This document shows, piece by piece, positions 12,013 to 24,653 of a stretch of DNA of 64,000 nucleotides. The stretch lies in NCBI GenBank assembly GCA_013399875.1, contig VXAZ01003466.1:671420-735419 (forward strand). Reading direction: 5' to 3'. The notes below the pieces were generated by a model that was given only the letters and a program-made list of their open reading frames with translations, was not told the origin of the DNA and did no database searches. Positions within the stretch are counted from its first letter, which is position 1. The number at the start of each line of letters is the position of its first letter. The position numbers and the translations under genes were made by a program. The stretch comes from Gymnorhina tibicen. Lineage: Eukaryota > Chordata > Aves > Passeriformes > Artamidae.

Positions 12013-12057
12013 GGGGGAAGGGGAGGGTAGGGTAGGGGAGGGGAGGGGAGGGGAGGG
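12013..12057 (+). repeat. GGGGA/GGGTA simple repeat, G-quadruplex-prone
   Basis: At least eight runs of three or more G are separated by one or two A or T bases, ending in four GGGGA units and GGGAAT. Runs this close on one strand satisfy the usual G3+N1-7 pattern several times over. It is an ordinary GGGGA microsatellite by origin, with possible structure formation. Confidence 0.85.
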
Positions 12058-15000
12058 AATCCTGTTTATTGTGCATGAGCCTAACAGCAATTGGGATGAA
12101 TGTGCTGAGACACTGAGGTCAGTAGAGGGACAGCCAGAGGGAACCCAGTGACTGATAATTCACATCCTCTGCTCCCACCACCCTCATGCTTGAGAGCTCA
12201 TTTCCTGGCCATTAACCCAAATCAGAGTGGACTGGCCCCCAGCGGGACAGCTCACAGGGTCACGGGAACAGCAGGACTGGGGCCTGGGGAGGCAGTTTCA
12301 GAGTGTCTGAGGCAGAGACATGCTGCAAAGAGCCCGAGGAAGAATCATGGAAGTTGCACGATGACAAGAGAATAGCTGCAGGAAAGTGAATGCCTGCCAG
12401 ATCACAGCTTAGGGAGGCCACAGCCCGTGAGATTCATCTAGTTAAACCAAGTCAAAATAATGTTATGAGAAATTTTCTAAGCCTTTCCTCCCAGACTTTG
12501 CAAGATTACAGATCAAATACATTTCCAAGTCCTACTTATTTACTCATTTCTTACACACATGGTTTATCCATAGGCATGAAGTGTGTTCCCCACCATATAT
12601 GATGGGGTAATGTGTCCTTGGTAGCAGGAGGGGAATTCTGCTTGTGCCTTGCTTTGATAAGAGCAAATCATAGCACAAAATAAACACCAGTTTACCTCTA
12701 ATCTTTACAGCAATCTGGAAATGTTACCTAAATATTAGAGAAAGTGAAAGTCACACCCAGGACACCCAGGCCATTACCTCTGTTCCTGTGTTCCTGTGCT
12801 CTCCACCACCATTTGGCACAGTCTCAGCAGGGCCGGGGTGGGTAGTTACCACTTTGAGTTATGCTGCTGAACCTGTTAACCTCCCTTTAGGCTCCTGCTG
12901 GTTTTCATCACCCAGCCTTTTCTGGGAAAGGTTAGGAACTCTTCGGGGTGCAAATTCCCATGTGCTGTGCATGTGGATCTCAGTGTCCATGGGAATGAAT
13001 GACCGTTGTGTAACTGTGTCTGTACAGATTGATCACTGCGTGGCGTAGGCAGCTGCAGTACAGACTGTGATTCTACCATCTCTCTTTACATGTACCAATA
13101 TGTTTGTGTATGAATGTACATTTTACCTCTGGATGTTAGGCTACAGGAATCCAGGTAAATCACACATGGAAACATATCCCATATCTGACCTGTTCTGCAA
13201 ACCTGTCAGTGTTTGATGAGAATGAGGGCAAGGAAATAGTTTCAAATTTAAATAAGTAAACATAAGGATGTAAACATGCATCTCCCATTTGTCTCTGTCC
13301 AGAAGGGCTGAAGAAGGGATTGTGGGATGCTCACAATGGCATCATCACCCAGAGAAGCTCTAAGTCTGCCAGGTACAGGGAATGCACACATTCTGAGGCT
13401 TTGCAAACACTGACACCACTTTTAATCAAGGTGTGAAAAAAGTAATTTTCCTTAATTAACATTTTGCTCGATTAATTCTTTCTCTCAGAGGAGATTTGAA
13501 CTTTATTAAATTATTCAAAAGAAAGAAAACACATCTCAATACAGATATTGCATTAATTCAATTTAACCCACAAGCTTCCATTTCAATAATCATTGCCATT
13601 TGTATTGATCTTTGCAAAACTTCTCAAATTGATAAGCTTTCCCAGAGGTTAAATTTTGCCTTAAGCCAGAGACCATATGAAGAGAAATGTCATGTCTCAG
13701 ACTCCTGGAATGACTTGCAAGCATAAAATGAGACATGAAAAAGAGGCAGAGAAGCAGCCATGCTATTTTGCCTGAAGGAACATAATTCTGTTGTTTTTAT
13801 TAGCTGTGCAGATACTGTAAAATTCAGGCTCTCTGTTCTCTGTTCAAGTTACCCTGGCCCATTTGACAGCTGGAGCCTCCTCAGTGTCCTGCCTGCTGTT
13901 CTGCTGGAACACCTATTTCCTTTCCACCAGACATCATTCCAAAGAGCATCCACATATCCATGACCACCTGGGTTAATGGGTTTTCCGACACACAGCCACT
14001 GTGGCTCAGCAGTGCTCACAGCGCTGCGACACTGACCCATGAGGGTCTGGCCCTCATATGCCACAGCCCTCTGAGAGAGAAACCCCTGCCCTGGTACCCC
14101 CAGGCCTTTGTGCTGGCTGAATCCTGCCTCTCTGGACAGTCCTGGGGATTGGGCATCCTCACACCTGTCTGTGGCACACACTGACAGCCTGATGGGAAGG
14201 CAGCCAGGCCTCAGACAGGCAGCCCCAGGCAGGTCCCCAGACCAGCACCCCTCTCCTGGCCATCTTGGTGTCCCCATGGCCTCCAGCCACAGGGAAATGT
14301 GTCATAGACATAGCCCCCATGATGCTTCCAGCGCCCCGTCCCTCTGCCTGGCAGGGCTTGCTGGGCTCCCCTCTGCGCTCCCTCCCAGGGCTCCCGTGAG
14401 GAAGCCAGTTATCCAACACTTGAAGACAGCAATTAGTATTCACATAAAGTACCTCTGAAATCATTCCACTCTATAATTATGCTCAAATTCATTAGCAAGA
14501 ATATTAGAACTATAATTAACTTCCAAGCCTTGCGTGAGCTCCGGATAAAACCAGAACCTGTTATGAGAGATGGCTTCTGGAGCCACTGGCATCAAGGAGG
14601 CAAAACTACACACAGCAGAGGGAACGTACTGCTTAACAGCTTCAAACCCATGGTTTTACTCTGATTTCTTTTAACATCCTAGTATAAACTGCAATCCTAA
14701 TATCTGATCTCTCCTTTTTGCTTTCTGTCTTTGGATTAGGATTCCTAACAAGTAAAACCACAGAAAAGCCAACGCATCAAGTTACTTAAAATTGTTCTGT
14801 TTATACCCTAATGAGGTTTGCAAAGCATCCTACAGGATTCAAAACAATAATTTCAAAGTAGAAAACTAGGCATAAAATGTCTTTGAAACACTTACTAGCC
14901 TCTGACCAGTTATTCCAATAGTTAGGAATGATTCTCCCCTGGTGGGAGTTACTCAATGCAGATTGGAATCTTGCAGGGACAGTCTCTATATAATACCTGG

Positions 15001-16035
15001 GAGTTTGGGGCATTCCCAGATGTAAACTACACTTAAGGGCAGCAGCATCTTACTGATTCCAGGGACAAACAAGTACAAACAAAACTTTTCTAAGTTTTGG
15101 TGAGATGATAGGGAGCTGTGACAGGGAGCAGGACAGAATTTAGACGTTTTCTCTTTTTTTGTAGGCCTCTGGATTATTCTGTTAATTTTAACTACAGTGG
15201 AAGTGAACTATTGAGAAGAGAGGGCAGAGGTGCAAATGCAAAGCACTCCTTGGGCTATGGTGTTAGAAAAGCTTATGTAGGAAAAGCATAACTTTAACCT
15301 GAGCAAGCAGGTTCACAGCTCCCTGGAGTTTGTTGGGGGCAGCTTCTGCTGAACACGAATTCATCTAATGCTGCCATATGTCCAGGCTCACAAAGGGTGC
15401 ATCCCTCTCTCCATCCAAGGCTTTGTCCTTATGGCTAGCCAGCACCCTGCTCGGGTGCCCACATGGCTGCTGATGAGACAAAAGTGTCATGTGCCCCACC
15501 CAGATGAGCTGTGCTGGGCTGCCTGCTCTGCTATCCCTCCTCTGAAAGATCCTAGTGTCCCTTCTCTAGGCGATCCTGCTAGAGATGGTCCCTCTTCTGA
15601 GAGATGCTGGTGTCCCACACCATGCAGCCCAGCCTGCACACAGAACCAGCCAGGCTTGCACAGCAGTTCACACCAGCTCCAGCTCATTCACAGGGCTCAA
15701 GACAGAGAGGAATGTAGTGATGGAGAGAGGGAGAGCATCCAATTGTATCTGCTGTGTGGTGTCAGGTTGAGTACAGGCTTCTGCTGTGAGTATTTTCCTT
15801 CTAATGACCTCTAAAGCACTACCAGGTGATGTGCAAACACAGAACACCAACAGCCCTGAAACCTGTACTCGGAGAAGCTCCCCTGGTCCCTGTCAGGTGA
15901 TGCTCTCCACAGAGTATTTCTCCAAGCATATGAGCTGCCACTTCATCAAGGTCACCAATACATATTCCTGTAATCTTTGCTTCATTTGGGTTTTGATTAT
16001 AAATAAATGATGCTTTCTCAGTAGGAGGGAGTTTC
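12058..16035. other. Non-coding stretch, no gene recognised
   Basis: AT-rich DNA alternates with GC-richer patches (about 13850-14410 and 15400-15720), where overlapping frames of 100-148 codons are open on both strands (13849-14277 minus, 14108-14458 plus, 15368-15814 plus). Simultaneous opening of opposite strands in the same interval argues that composition, not coding, keeps them open. No repeat family, RNA gene or splice-bounded exon was recognised. Confidence 0.5.
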
Positions 16036-16262
16036 AATCAAACCCACAAGAGAGTCTGTGCAATGCAGAGCCCCAGGCTACAAATCCCAGAGCAATAATG
16101 TTTGGTGCCCAAGCCCCTGGGCGTTGTCCCACGTTACGTAGCGCCCGCACAGCCAGGATTCCTGCAAAGAAGGAGGCCATATTGGGAATGAACAGTGAAT
16201 GAAAACATGTGGCCATCAGCATACTGAATTATTTCATTAAATGAACGGGTGCCCTCTTGAGA
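16036..16262. promoter_or_regulatory. Candidate conserved noncoding element
   Basis: There is a local CpG cluster at 16121-16147 (GGCGTT, ACGTTACGTAGCGCCCGC). It is followed by motif-dense AT-rich sequence with GAATTATTTCATTAAATG at about 16226-16243. The neighbourhood is otherwise CpG-poor. This could be a regulatory element; conservation was not tested. Confidence 0.2.
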
Positions 16263-16811
16263 ACATACAGGTCCATCAGTGCTTTTTCCCCATGACTTGT
16301 CCAGAAGATGAGACAATGGTCTGCAGTGAGTCTCGTGCCATGAGCTTCTGCACCTTGTGACTCTTCTGCTGCAGGAACATCAGGCTTGATCCTGCTATTC
16401 TCAGGGCTCTCCCGGTCCCTGAAAATGTCCCTTCCCCGCCACTTTCTCCATGACCTTCATGAAGGGGCCCAGTAAACGCTCTGTGGCTGGACCAAGTGAG
16501 AGACTTTCTTCCATTTTCTTTCTTTATAGCTCCTTTATCTAGTATTTTTCCTGAAAGTCTCTGCTTATATACACACAGTATATTTGATATATAAGCCCAT
16601 ATAAATACCACTAGCATATAATGAGGCCCTGAAATTAATACAAACTATGTGCTTAGAGCTGCTGGATCATATTTAATCAAAACTCCAGTTTTACTGGTGA
16701 TAAGTGAGAAATCGTAATTGATGGAGATATAAAATATGAAAAACTGCCTCTCATGAGGAGGCATTAAAACCTAATTCACAGAAAAATCTAGTTTGGGAAA
16801 AGCATTGCAAT
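16263..16811. other. Non-coding stretch, no gene recognised
   Basis: A minus-strand frame (16276-16617) is open for 113 codons but shows no domain. TATA-rich sequence lies near 16565-16600. Nothing else is recognisable. Confidence 0.5.
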
Positions 16812-16873
16812 AAGGAAAGAAGGGAGAAGGTAGAGAGAGAACAAGAGAGGAAAGGAGTGAGAAAGGGAGAGAG
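16812..16873 (+). repeat. Polypurine (GA-rich) tract
   Basis: About 60 bases are nearly all A and G, with GAGAGAGA and GGGAGAAGG subunits and only isolated pyrimidine breaks. It is an imperfect simple repeat of the kind that can form triplex DNA. Confidence 0.75.
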
Positions 16874-19800
16874 CGCCAGAAGTGGAAATGTGCCCAGATT
16901 TACAATGTCCTGCAGAACAAAGTCTCCTCTGCTGCCTCCGCAGAGCAGTGTTGTACAGTGTTTGCTGCTAATGAATAACCAACCCATTCACTGATTCGTG
17001 CTCCTCGCCTGGTTTCCCCACTGTTCCCAGCCCGGCAGCCCTCCCAACCTGTGCTCTGCTGGAGCAGCTGGGATGGGGAATTGGTGTCAAAAGAGAGTGG
17101 CAGCACCCGAGAGATCCAGGACAGCACACAATCCAATCCCACGAGGTTTGTTTTGTTGCACTGTCATCGTTTCATTGAGAAGATACACAACAGTTCAGTT
17201 CAGCCCTTCCCAGCCCACTCACTGTTGGTTTTCCCTGTGAGGCTGTGCCAGGAGAGCAAAGAAGCTGGGAATACTCTGGTGTAATTAAAAATTACCTCCA
17301 CACCCACTGCACTGCCAACCAGGTGGCTGGGAGAAGATCTTGGGGCTGGGAAAGCCTCAGGCAAATACCTTGGATGGAGAATTATCATCTGAAACACCCA
17401 CCATGCTGGAAAGTATTGGGCAGTAGCATAATGAACTGTGATGTTTGACTGGGCAGGCAGATGCTGATTTTCCACCTCCGGGCAGGAAACAACATCGTTC
17501 CAAAACTGCATTTGCAGTCATTCTCATTACCAGTTCCCTACTCTGTGCTGAAGGCTGTGTCTTCGTGGCTACAGGTGAGCAGTGGCACTTAGCCGGGAGG
17601 AGGAATGGAGAGGAGAGAAGAACCATTTGAAAGTGGAGCAATGAGGGGTTTAGACTTGCACTTGTTAGCCCTGAGGAGCAGGACCCTGGGGATGCCAGGG
17701 CATGTGGGAGTAACCACCACCACTCTCTTCACAGCCGTGATAGCTAGCACCCAGCCACGTTCAGCCCTGCCATGTTCAGCTCTGCCCTGTGGCCCCAGCC
17801 TCCCTGTGGGGTCAGCCATGCCACTGCCATGTGGTCTGGCTGGGAAAGAGGCATCTGGAGCAGTGCCTGGCAGTGCCGTCACTTCCTCCTACAGTGAATA
17901 ATTAATCTTCTCTGAGCTTTTCCATGACAGAGCACATTGCATAAAATATCAATTTCTGTAGCAGCGTCTATTCAAAATGCTGGAGGCATTAGTGACTTTA
18001 TATTCTGATAAACTCTGAGACTAACTTCCCTTTGGTATCAGGGAGGAACACTCTGTGCATAGTAACAGAGAAGCAGATGGAAGATGATGATGGCAACGAT
18101 GATTCAGTAGAAGCCAAGCTACTGCTACAGCAGTTGGCAAGTGGTTTGACCTAACACACAGCAGAACAACTGCCACAGTCCTCTGATTCTGGTGTGGCCA
18201 GGCCAGACAGTGGGCCAAGACATGTCCTGAGGGCAGGCAGGGGCTCCTTCCCACAGCCTCCACTGGTGGCCACTCTCTACAAAATAATCACATGGAAGGA
18301 TGTGCGACAAGCTGCTTGCAGGATTATTTTCCCAACAAATTTGACCTTTGAAATAAATATATAAAATGTCAGAGTATTATTTTTAAACAGTCATAACAAG
18401 AAAACATTCTGCTTGTATTAGAAATCACCTCTGCTGAACTCAACCTGGCACTTCTCTTCTCTGTGCAGCAAAGATGAACCCAGGGCAGCATCCTTCCTCG
18501 TTCATTCACTTCTGCCCTGGATGCGCTTGAAGTGGGACCTACCTGTCCCAGGTGATGAGCCCGCTAAGCTGTGCATCATCAGGACAGTCCCTGCTTTGCA
18601 GTCTGGGAACGTGTCTGGTGAGCTGAGAGCTGTGGCACAGTTGGTGCACTATGAATATCTTACCTGGCCAACCACAGTCTCTTCTGGCTGACTTACTAAT
18701 GCCCTTTTCCATTTCAGCACCTTTCAGAGGACTTTGTGCCTCGCAGGATGCTTATGTAGTGGCACAAAATCCTGCTCAAATGTGGAACGTTTCACAGCAG
18801 GTCATACCTTTATTTGATAGATTAAGGACTTTACATACTTCAGCTCTTTGCTACTCCCCAGAGCAAAGAGAGAGCCTGGTCTGTGGTCTCCCATGGTCCC
18901 TCCCACATCAGCCTGGATGTGTTTTCTTATGACTCGAGGCACTGATTTCATTCATCAATGATTTTCATTACTAATTACTTTCAATATCTCTCAAGTCTTT
19001 CTTCAGCTTTACCAATACTTCAGAATTTTTTTTTGCATGTGCCAGAACATTTATTAATATTCACTCTCTTATGAACTAGAGCATCTGTGACTTCTAGAGG
19101 TAGGAGCAGTGTCATCAGCTCAGATGAAATCTCTCACTGAATAATTAAAAATAATCAGTGATGAGCTTTTAATCATTTACATCAACTGATGCCAAAGTTT
19201 CCTCAGTATAAAACAGCCCATCAAAGCAAGCTGCTCTGGCCTCTCAGGTACAGAACAGAGACAAGCCTTGGCAGCCAGTGGTCACAGGGGCAGCTCTGGA
19301 CCTGGCACCCCCTTGCCAGCTCTCAAGGGACTCTCAAGTCTCTCAAAGAGCTGAGGAAACCAGCAGGTCTTAAGATTAACATCCTTCCAGTGCTGCACTG
19401 GTCCCACAGTGTTAGGGAAGGTGCAGTTGAGTCATGCAGGGATCTGTGGAGCAGCTGTTTTGTCCTGGGTGAGATGGGATGGAGCACAGCACACGTCCTG
19501 TCTGTGTACCCAGACCCACAGGGCTGGTGCTGAAGTGTTTGGGAAAAGCTCAGGACTTGGTGCAGACCACTATCCCTGTCCCAGCCAGCAGCTGCTTTCC
19601 CCACTGTTCTGGAAGTGAACTGAAGCACTTTCCCCCAGTTTGCATCATGGCAGCCAGATCCCCTCTTGATTCATCCCAGAAAAAAACAAAATAGTTTACA
19701 ACTGCCACCATGCTCTACCACTGTGTCCATAATTTCCCCTAGGTGAGATTACTCATCAAATTTCATCCATATTTTCTCCTACATAAAGCCCAAGTAAGAA

Positions 19801-20520
19801 AATGTAAGCCTGAAAGTCACTTCTTGCTCATGCTGGAGAAGAGCCCCCCCAGCATCCCTCTCTTGTGGAACCAGGTGTATCCCTGCATGGCCCAACAGCT
19901 TTCTGGGCTGCTGGTGCCCTTCTGCGCTGCTCCTGTTTGACACTGAAGGTGAGAAGCACTGTATGAAACCAGGTCAGTGGCTAACAGAGACCTTATTAAA
20001 GATTGGAAGTGTTTGGAGGGATGGGAAAAGCATTTATTCATTCATTATATATGTAATATAATTATTATTAAAAATGTTGACCAACTGTAGCCACTAACAG
20101 GACAAGCCAAATTGAGGAGATTATAAACTAATAATACTGGCATGTTTTTCCTTTGTCTACAGGAAAAAATTTCTAAAATATTAACTATAGTAAAAGTAAA
20201 GTATTATAAGAGCTGCTTACTTTCTACTGGCTGTTCCTCTGCTTTTGAACCCAGATAACAAACAAATAATTCTATTAATTAGAGTGCCCAAAAAGAAACA
20301 CGTTTTCCCTCTTTTCTTGAAGTATGTGTCAAACACTGAATACAAAACGTGTTCTGCTGCATTTTGCCTTGGAGTGGAGCATGATAGCAATCAAAGCTGT
20401 TTATTCTTGTTTACTAGTGTTTGGCAGCTGAATATTTCTCGCATTAAACATCTACAGGCCACAGAAGGCAGATGTCAGCAATGGCTTCAGGCCCCTTTAT
20501 GACACAAAAGATAGAAAGTG
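16874..20520. other. Non-coding stretch, no gene recognised
   Basis: GC-richer DNA from about 16990 to 17900 carries many short overlapping frames. A splice-acceptor-like CTTCTCTTCTCTGTGCAG ends at 18468, and a possible donor CCAG/GTGATG follows at 18551, but the enclosed 83 bases have no family signature. About 18930-19170 is AT-rich with TACTAATTAC and TAATTAAAAATAATC, a weak enhancer-like signature. No repeat family was recognised. Confidence 0.5.
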
Positions 20521-20960
20521 GGTGTGTGACCTAGGTTACAATATAGATGTATTTAAGTATTCTATTACCACCAGCTGTGGGCCATTAGCTGTTATCGCCT
20601 GCTAATGACCCACCCCTGATAACAGACAATGGGCCATCAAGAACCCCCCACATGACTCATGGACTTATCTCATCCTATTGTGAGATGCTCCACCCAGGAG
20701 CGAGGAGCCAAGCATTCCCACCTGGATATAACCTGCCCTCAGAACTGCCTAACTTAGCCCTGTCTGCTGGGTTACCAGAGGACAAAGCTACCACTGGACC
20801 TTCAGCTAGAGACCTTCTGTAGGATCATCACTCCAACTGAGCTACTTCATCTGGACTGCTACCACAACCCTAACAGGGTGTCAGGTTGTAGCTGACTTTG
20901 TCAGTGCTTTTCCTTATATTATTTCACTTGTTTCTAATTTTATTTTCCCATTAATTTAAA
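20521..20960 (+). mobile_element. Probable solo LTR of an avian endogenous retrovirus
   Basis: The block has the make-up of an avian ERVL-type LTR. A U3-like part holds nested inverted repeats around GGGCCATTAGCTGTTATC and GATAACAGACAATGGGCC (20578-20640). A TATA-like GGATATAACC lies near 20723-20732, followed by a GC-richer R-like part. The 3' part reads GGTGTCAGGTTGTAGCTGAC and then TTATTTTCCCATTAA near 20939-20955, which I associate with passerine LTRs. No gag, pol or env sequence flanks it, hence solo. Edges and target-site duplication are not resolved; the family assignment is from memory and not checked. Confidence 0.55.
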
Positions 20961-23900
20961 TCCTGACTTGTGATCTCCCACTGGTTTGTTTTCAAACCAA
21001 TACAGTGTGAGTGCACTTGTGAGTGCCATTTGTGGTTTTCCCTTGAGCAGTGGAGGGGTGACGGGCAGCCCGTGGGCTGAGATGAGAGCCCCCAATGCAA
21101 TGAGCCTGTGCAGACTCTGCCACCTCCCTTCACAGTGCTCACCTTCATCCTTGCAAGAGAACATGACATTAACTTTGCAGGTACTGAAATGCACGGAAGG
21201 GTAGCACAACTACAAAAAAATACAAAAGTTAGGTGTATTACACCGTGTCATCATACCACACCCATAAATACAATGCATGACGTCACAGTCAGCCACTGTA
21301 AAAGTCACTGCCTTGAATCTGCCAGTCCTTCCTAGTTCTTTTTTGAATGCTGAACTCCTGGTTCTCATGTGATTTTTTTAAAACCAATGCTCAACTCACA
21401 TTTCTAATTTGCCCTCTGTTTTCATTAAGGTGAAGATGTAATCAACAAATTATCAACACATTGTGAGATTCAAGCAAATAATATTCAGAAATCAAAGTAA
21501 TGACGAGCAATTAGGACCTTGTGTGCTTCCAAAGACATGCCAAGGCATCTGGTCCTCTTGTGGTGCGCTGCACCCAGTGACCATTGCCAGTGGGACAGAT
21601 GGGACACCAGCAGAAACAGCACTGTGCTGCCAGGCCAGTGCTCTGCTTGTGCTGTGGGACACACAGAGAAGGAGGTGTCTGTTTTGCATGATGCAGCAGT
21701 TATAACTGGTAGAAATGTTCTGGGATAGAGTTTACTTGATTTTACTTTTTCAAGGATAGTTGCCTGATAGAAAAGCTTGTCTGTGTATTTTCCTCTTCGT
21801 CATTTACATTTAGCATATAAAATGGGCTCTTATGAAGAATCCAGTGAAACTACGTAGATCCTGGAGCAATCCTTGGGCAAAGGACTCTGTTGCAGGCTCA
21901 GGAGTTTCTCTGCAGCTCCAAGCCACAGGGACCCTTATCTCCAGCACTATACAGACACTTGCTCCATGCCAGACAGACTGCAGCCAACGCAGATAGTACT
22001 AATATAAATACTTCTTTTTTTAAAGCTGAATGCAAATTGTAAAAATAATTTACTCATCTCTTATTCCTGCTCCCAGCATTCAGCAAATGCATTTTTCTTC
22101 ATCTGCCCTTGGCATACAAACATCTGCAATTAATACTTGTGTTTATCATAACTCCAACTGACTCTGACTTTTGTCCTCAGGAAAAAAAACAAACTGGAAA
22201 AAGTCTTTCTTAGTCTTTTTAAATGAATCCTGCAAGCCTGGGATTCACTGATAATATTTCATACATTTTGAAGAAATTCATATATTTTCAGAGGTTTTCT
22301 TCTCTCTCAGGATCTTTGACAGAGCTGTGCTACAGGCAGAGCTGACAGTGCTGGCTGTACTCACAGACTTGTGTTTCTATGTGGAAGTGCTTGTTCCTTT
22401 ATCATCCATCCCCAAGTTGTTACCTTAGCACCTGATGACCTCAAGTGAAGGGAGGCTTTTGCACAATGACACAAAATACACAGTATGTGTGTGGTATGAG
22501 AGCACTGACAGTAAAACAACTTAGAAAATGAAGCAATGTTCCTGGGATGACTGAACTCTTCAGTAATAATAAATTAGTGTTCAGAAAATAAATGGATCAG
22601 GAAATGTTGTCCTATTACTACTACACAAAAAACCTGTTTGCATAGTGACCTCAAATTCCAGCAAGTGCTCCAAAATTTCCTTTTGAATCAGTCCCAAAGC
22701 TTTGCCAATGGAAACTCACTGATACCACTTTGGCCTCTGCTCAAGAGCTGTTCAAATGTAAAAAGCCACCTCCCAGTAAAAAGCCCAAAGCAAAGCATCT
22801 CTTCCTCTTTCGGAGGATGTTTATCACCACTTGACACTAACCACTGCAAAATAAATGCCCTTCCAAGAAAAAAAAGACATTTCAATTTCCTGCTGACAGT
22901 AGGGTAAGAGATATTTTCCTGCAAATTTTTGCTGACAGGCAAAAGGGCCAGACCCATCCCAGCTGCAGTTCCCTCCTTGTGAACTCCCCTCTTCAGCAAT
23001 TGATTTTGTTTTCTTGGTTTCTCACCTGACAGACCTGGCCCATGACCGAGAGCCAGCAATGCTTTTGCACCTAATGTATTCAGCAGTTGATAGGCAGAGC
23101 TGATTTTAGCTGTATTTGTTATTCCTCTTTCTTTTAAAACATTGGTTTTTGTCTCCCCATTGAAATAACCAAGCACAATTATGTGTCTCAGTAGCTGCTG
23201 GCCTGGTAATTGCGACGTGTGGGAGCAGCAGCAGGGGCGGACCTTCACCTCCCTCCACCAGCACGTTCCTCCCGGCTTTGCTTCTGCATGGGAATATGGG
23301 GAGATGGTATTTCTGAAACAAACTCTGTGGAATGAGACCAGTTCTCCTATTCATGTTCCTAAAACACAAGCTCTGGAATCAGAAAGAAGTGTTTCACATG
23401 GCACTTCATCACTTCCTGGGCTTTTCTTGAATTCAGAGGTCCTGTGGAGAAGCATCATGTCACCCAGTGATGGGCTGTGTAGGCTTTCTGCAAGGCTACA
23501 AGTAGCATGAGGCAAGAAAATATAAATTAGGTCCTTCGATGTAGAGAATTAGGAAATAAGAGTAAGAAAGCTGAATGAGAAAGATAAATTTCAGCTAGAA
23601 AAAAACTAAAATCCACAGGAATGTCTCCTATGTGAATTCTCCTATGAGCAGAAGAAATGTGCAATTTTTTTTACTTTAATCTTTTGATCCAAATTCCTTC
23701 AGTGCCATATATATGTCTGTCTCTGTAGTTTGAAAGTAAAACTTTCCTCAGACAGCCAGTCCTGCCTGCATTAGTTTTCACTTTTTTCTGCTTTACTGTG
23801 ACAAGAGTACTCTAGCTGAGTCAGAAGGCAGGGGTCTGTCTGCTCACAGGAATAAGCAGTAACAGTATGATTTTTTGGCAAAAGGGTGCACAGGGATTTC

Positions 23901-24599
23901 AGCTCTCAAATTCACCAGTTCTTTAATCATTCTCCTCTCTGTGACAAAATTTCTCTCTGAGAAATACATTGAAAGAACAATTTTTCACAGTTCCTCACAC
24001 ACACTAGAAGAGTGACAAGAGAATATTTATGAATTTCTCTTCCATCAGCGCTTTCATGTTTATGACAGCTCAGTGCATTAACATAAGGCTTCTGATTACA
24101 GTTTTTGTATTTTCTTACACAAGGAAGAGTGTTCTGAAAACATACTGCAGTTACAGGCATACTGTTCAAATATGCCTAGTGTGTGTTAGAGAGAATGGGG
24201 GAAACTGGTGAAGAAAAATGATTATAAAAGTGCTGGTAAACGCTGGAGGCCTCCATTTCAGATGTGTTGTGACAGATGTTACATGCTGAAATTAATAATC
24301 CATAGGATCATAAGAACTCTGTCCAGAGGATTAACAATGAGCAAAACTGGCACCAGCTCTGGAATGGAGATGTTTGCACACAGGTGTCAGACTTACCTGC
24401 AAGTCTGGGCTAGACACCTATGTAGATTTACCTGGGTTTGCCTTTACTCTGAGTATACAGTAGCAACCTTTTCTGCCATGACTGCATGGGGAAGGAAAGC
24501 AAACCAGAAATGGGAAAGAAATGCACACAAACAATGCTGTACCTCAGCAAAATAAAATATGATTCTGAAATCTGGCCAAGGGTTTCAAAAGAGTGTGAA
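20961..24599. other. Non-coding stretch, no gene recognised
   Basis: Largely AT-rich unique-looking DNA. The longest frame, 186 codons on the minus strand (22688-23248), has no recognisable domain. Its predicted N-terminal part overlaps two other open frames (23106-23369 minus, 23181-23510 plus). No RNA gene or repeat family was identified. Confidence 0.5.
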
Positions 24600-24618
24600 A
24601 TGTATATTTTGCACCTTG

Positions 24619-24653
24619 ATAATGCAATTTATTTGCATTATTGCCTATAAAAG
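24619..24653 (+). promoter_or_regulatory. Octamer inverted repeat next to a TATA-like box
   Basis: A 9-bp perfect inverted repeat, ATAATGCAA (24619-24627) and TTGCATTAT (24633-24641), contains ATTTGCAT-type octamer half sites. Five bases further on is TATAAAAG (24646-24653). An octamer closely upstream of a TATA box is a known core-promoter arrangement. No gene follows that I can recognise, so this is only a candidate. Confidence 0.2.

Noticed and set aside
18469..18551. Exon-like 83 bases between CTTCTCTTCTCTGTGCAG and CCAG/GTGATG
   Set aside because: The donor is poor, the frame has no signature and no partner exon is evident, so it is only noted in the region description.
22688..23248. 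186-codon minus-strand open frame
   Set aside because: No domain or family signature. Other frames on both strands are open over its start, and there is no splice or promoter support.
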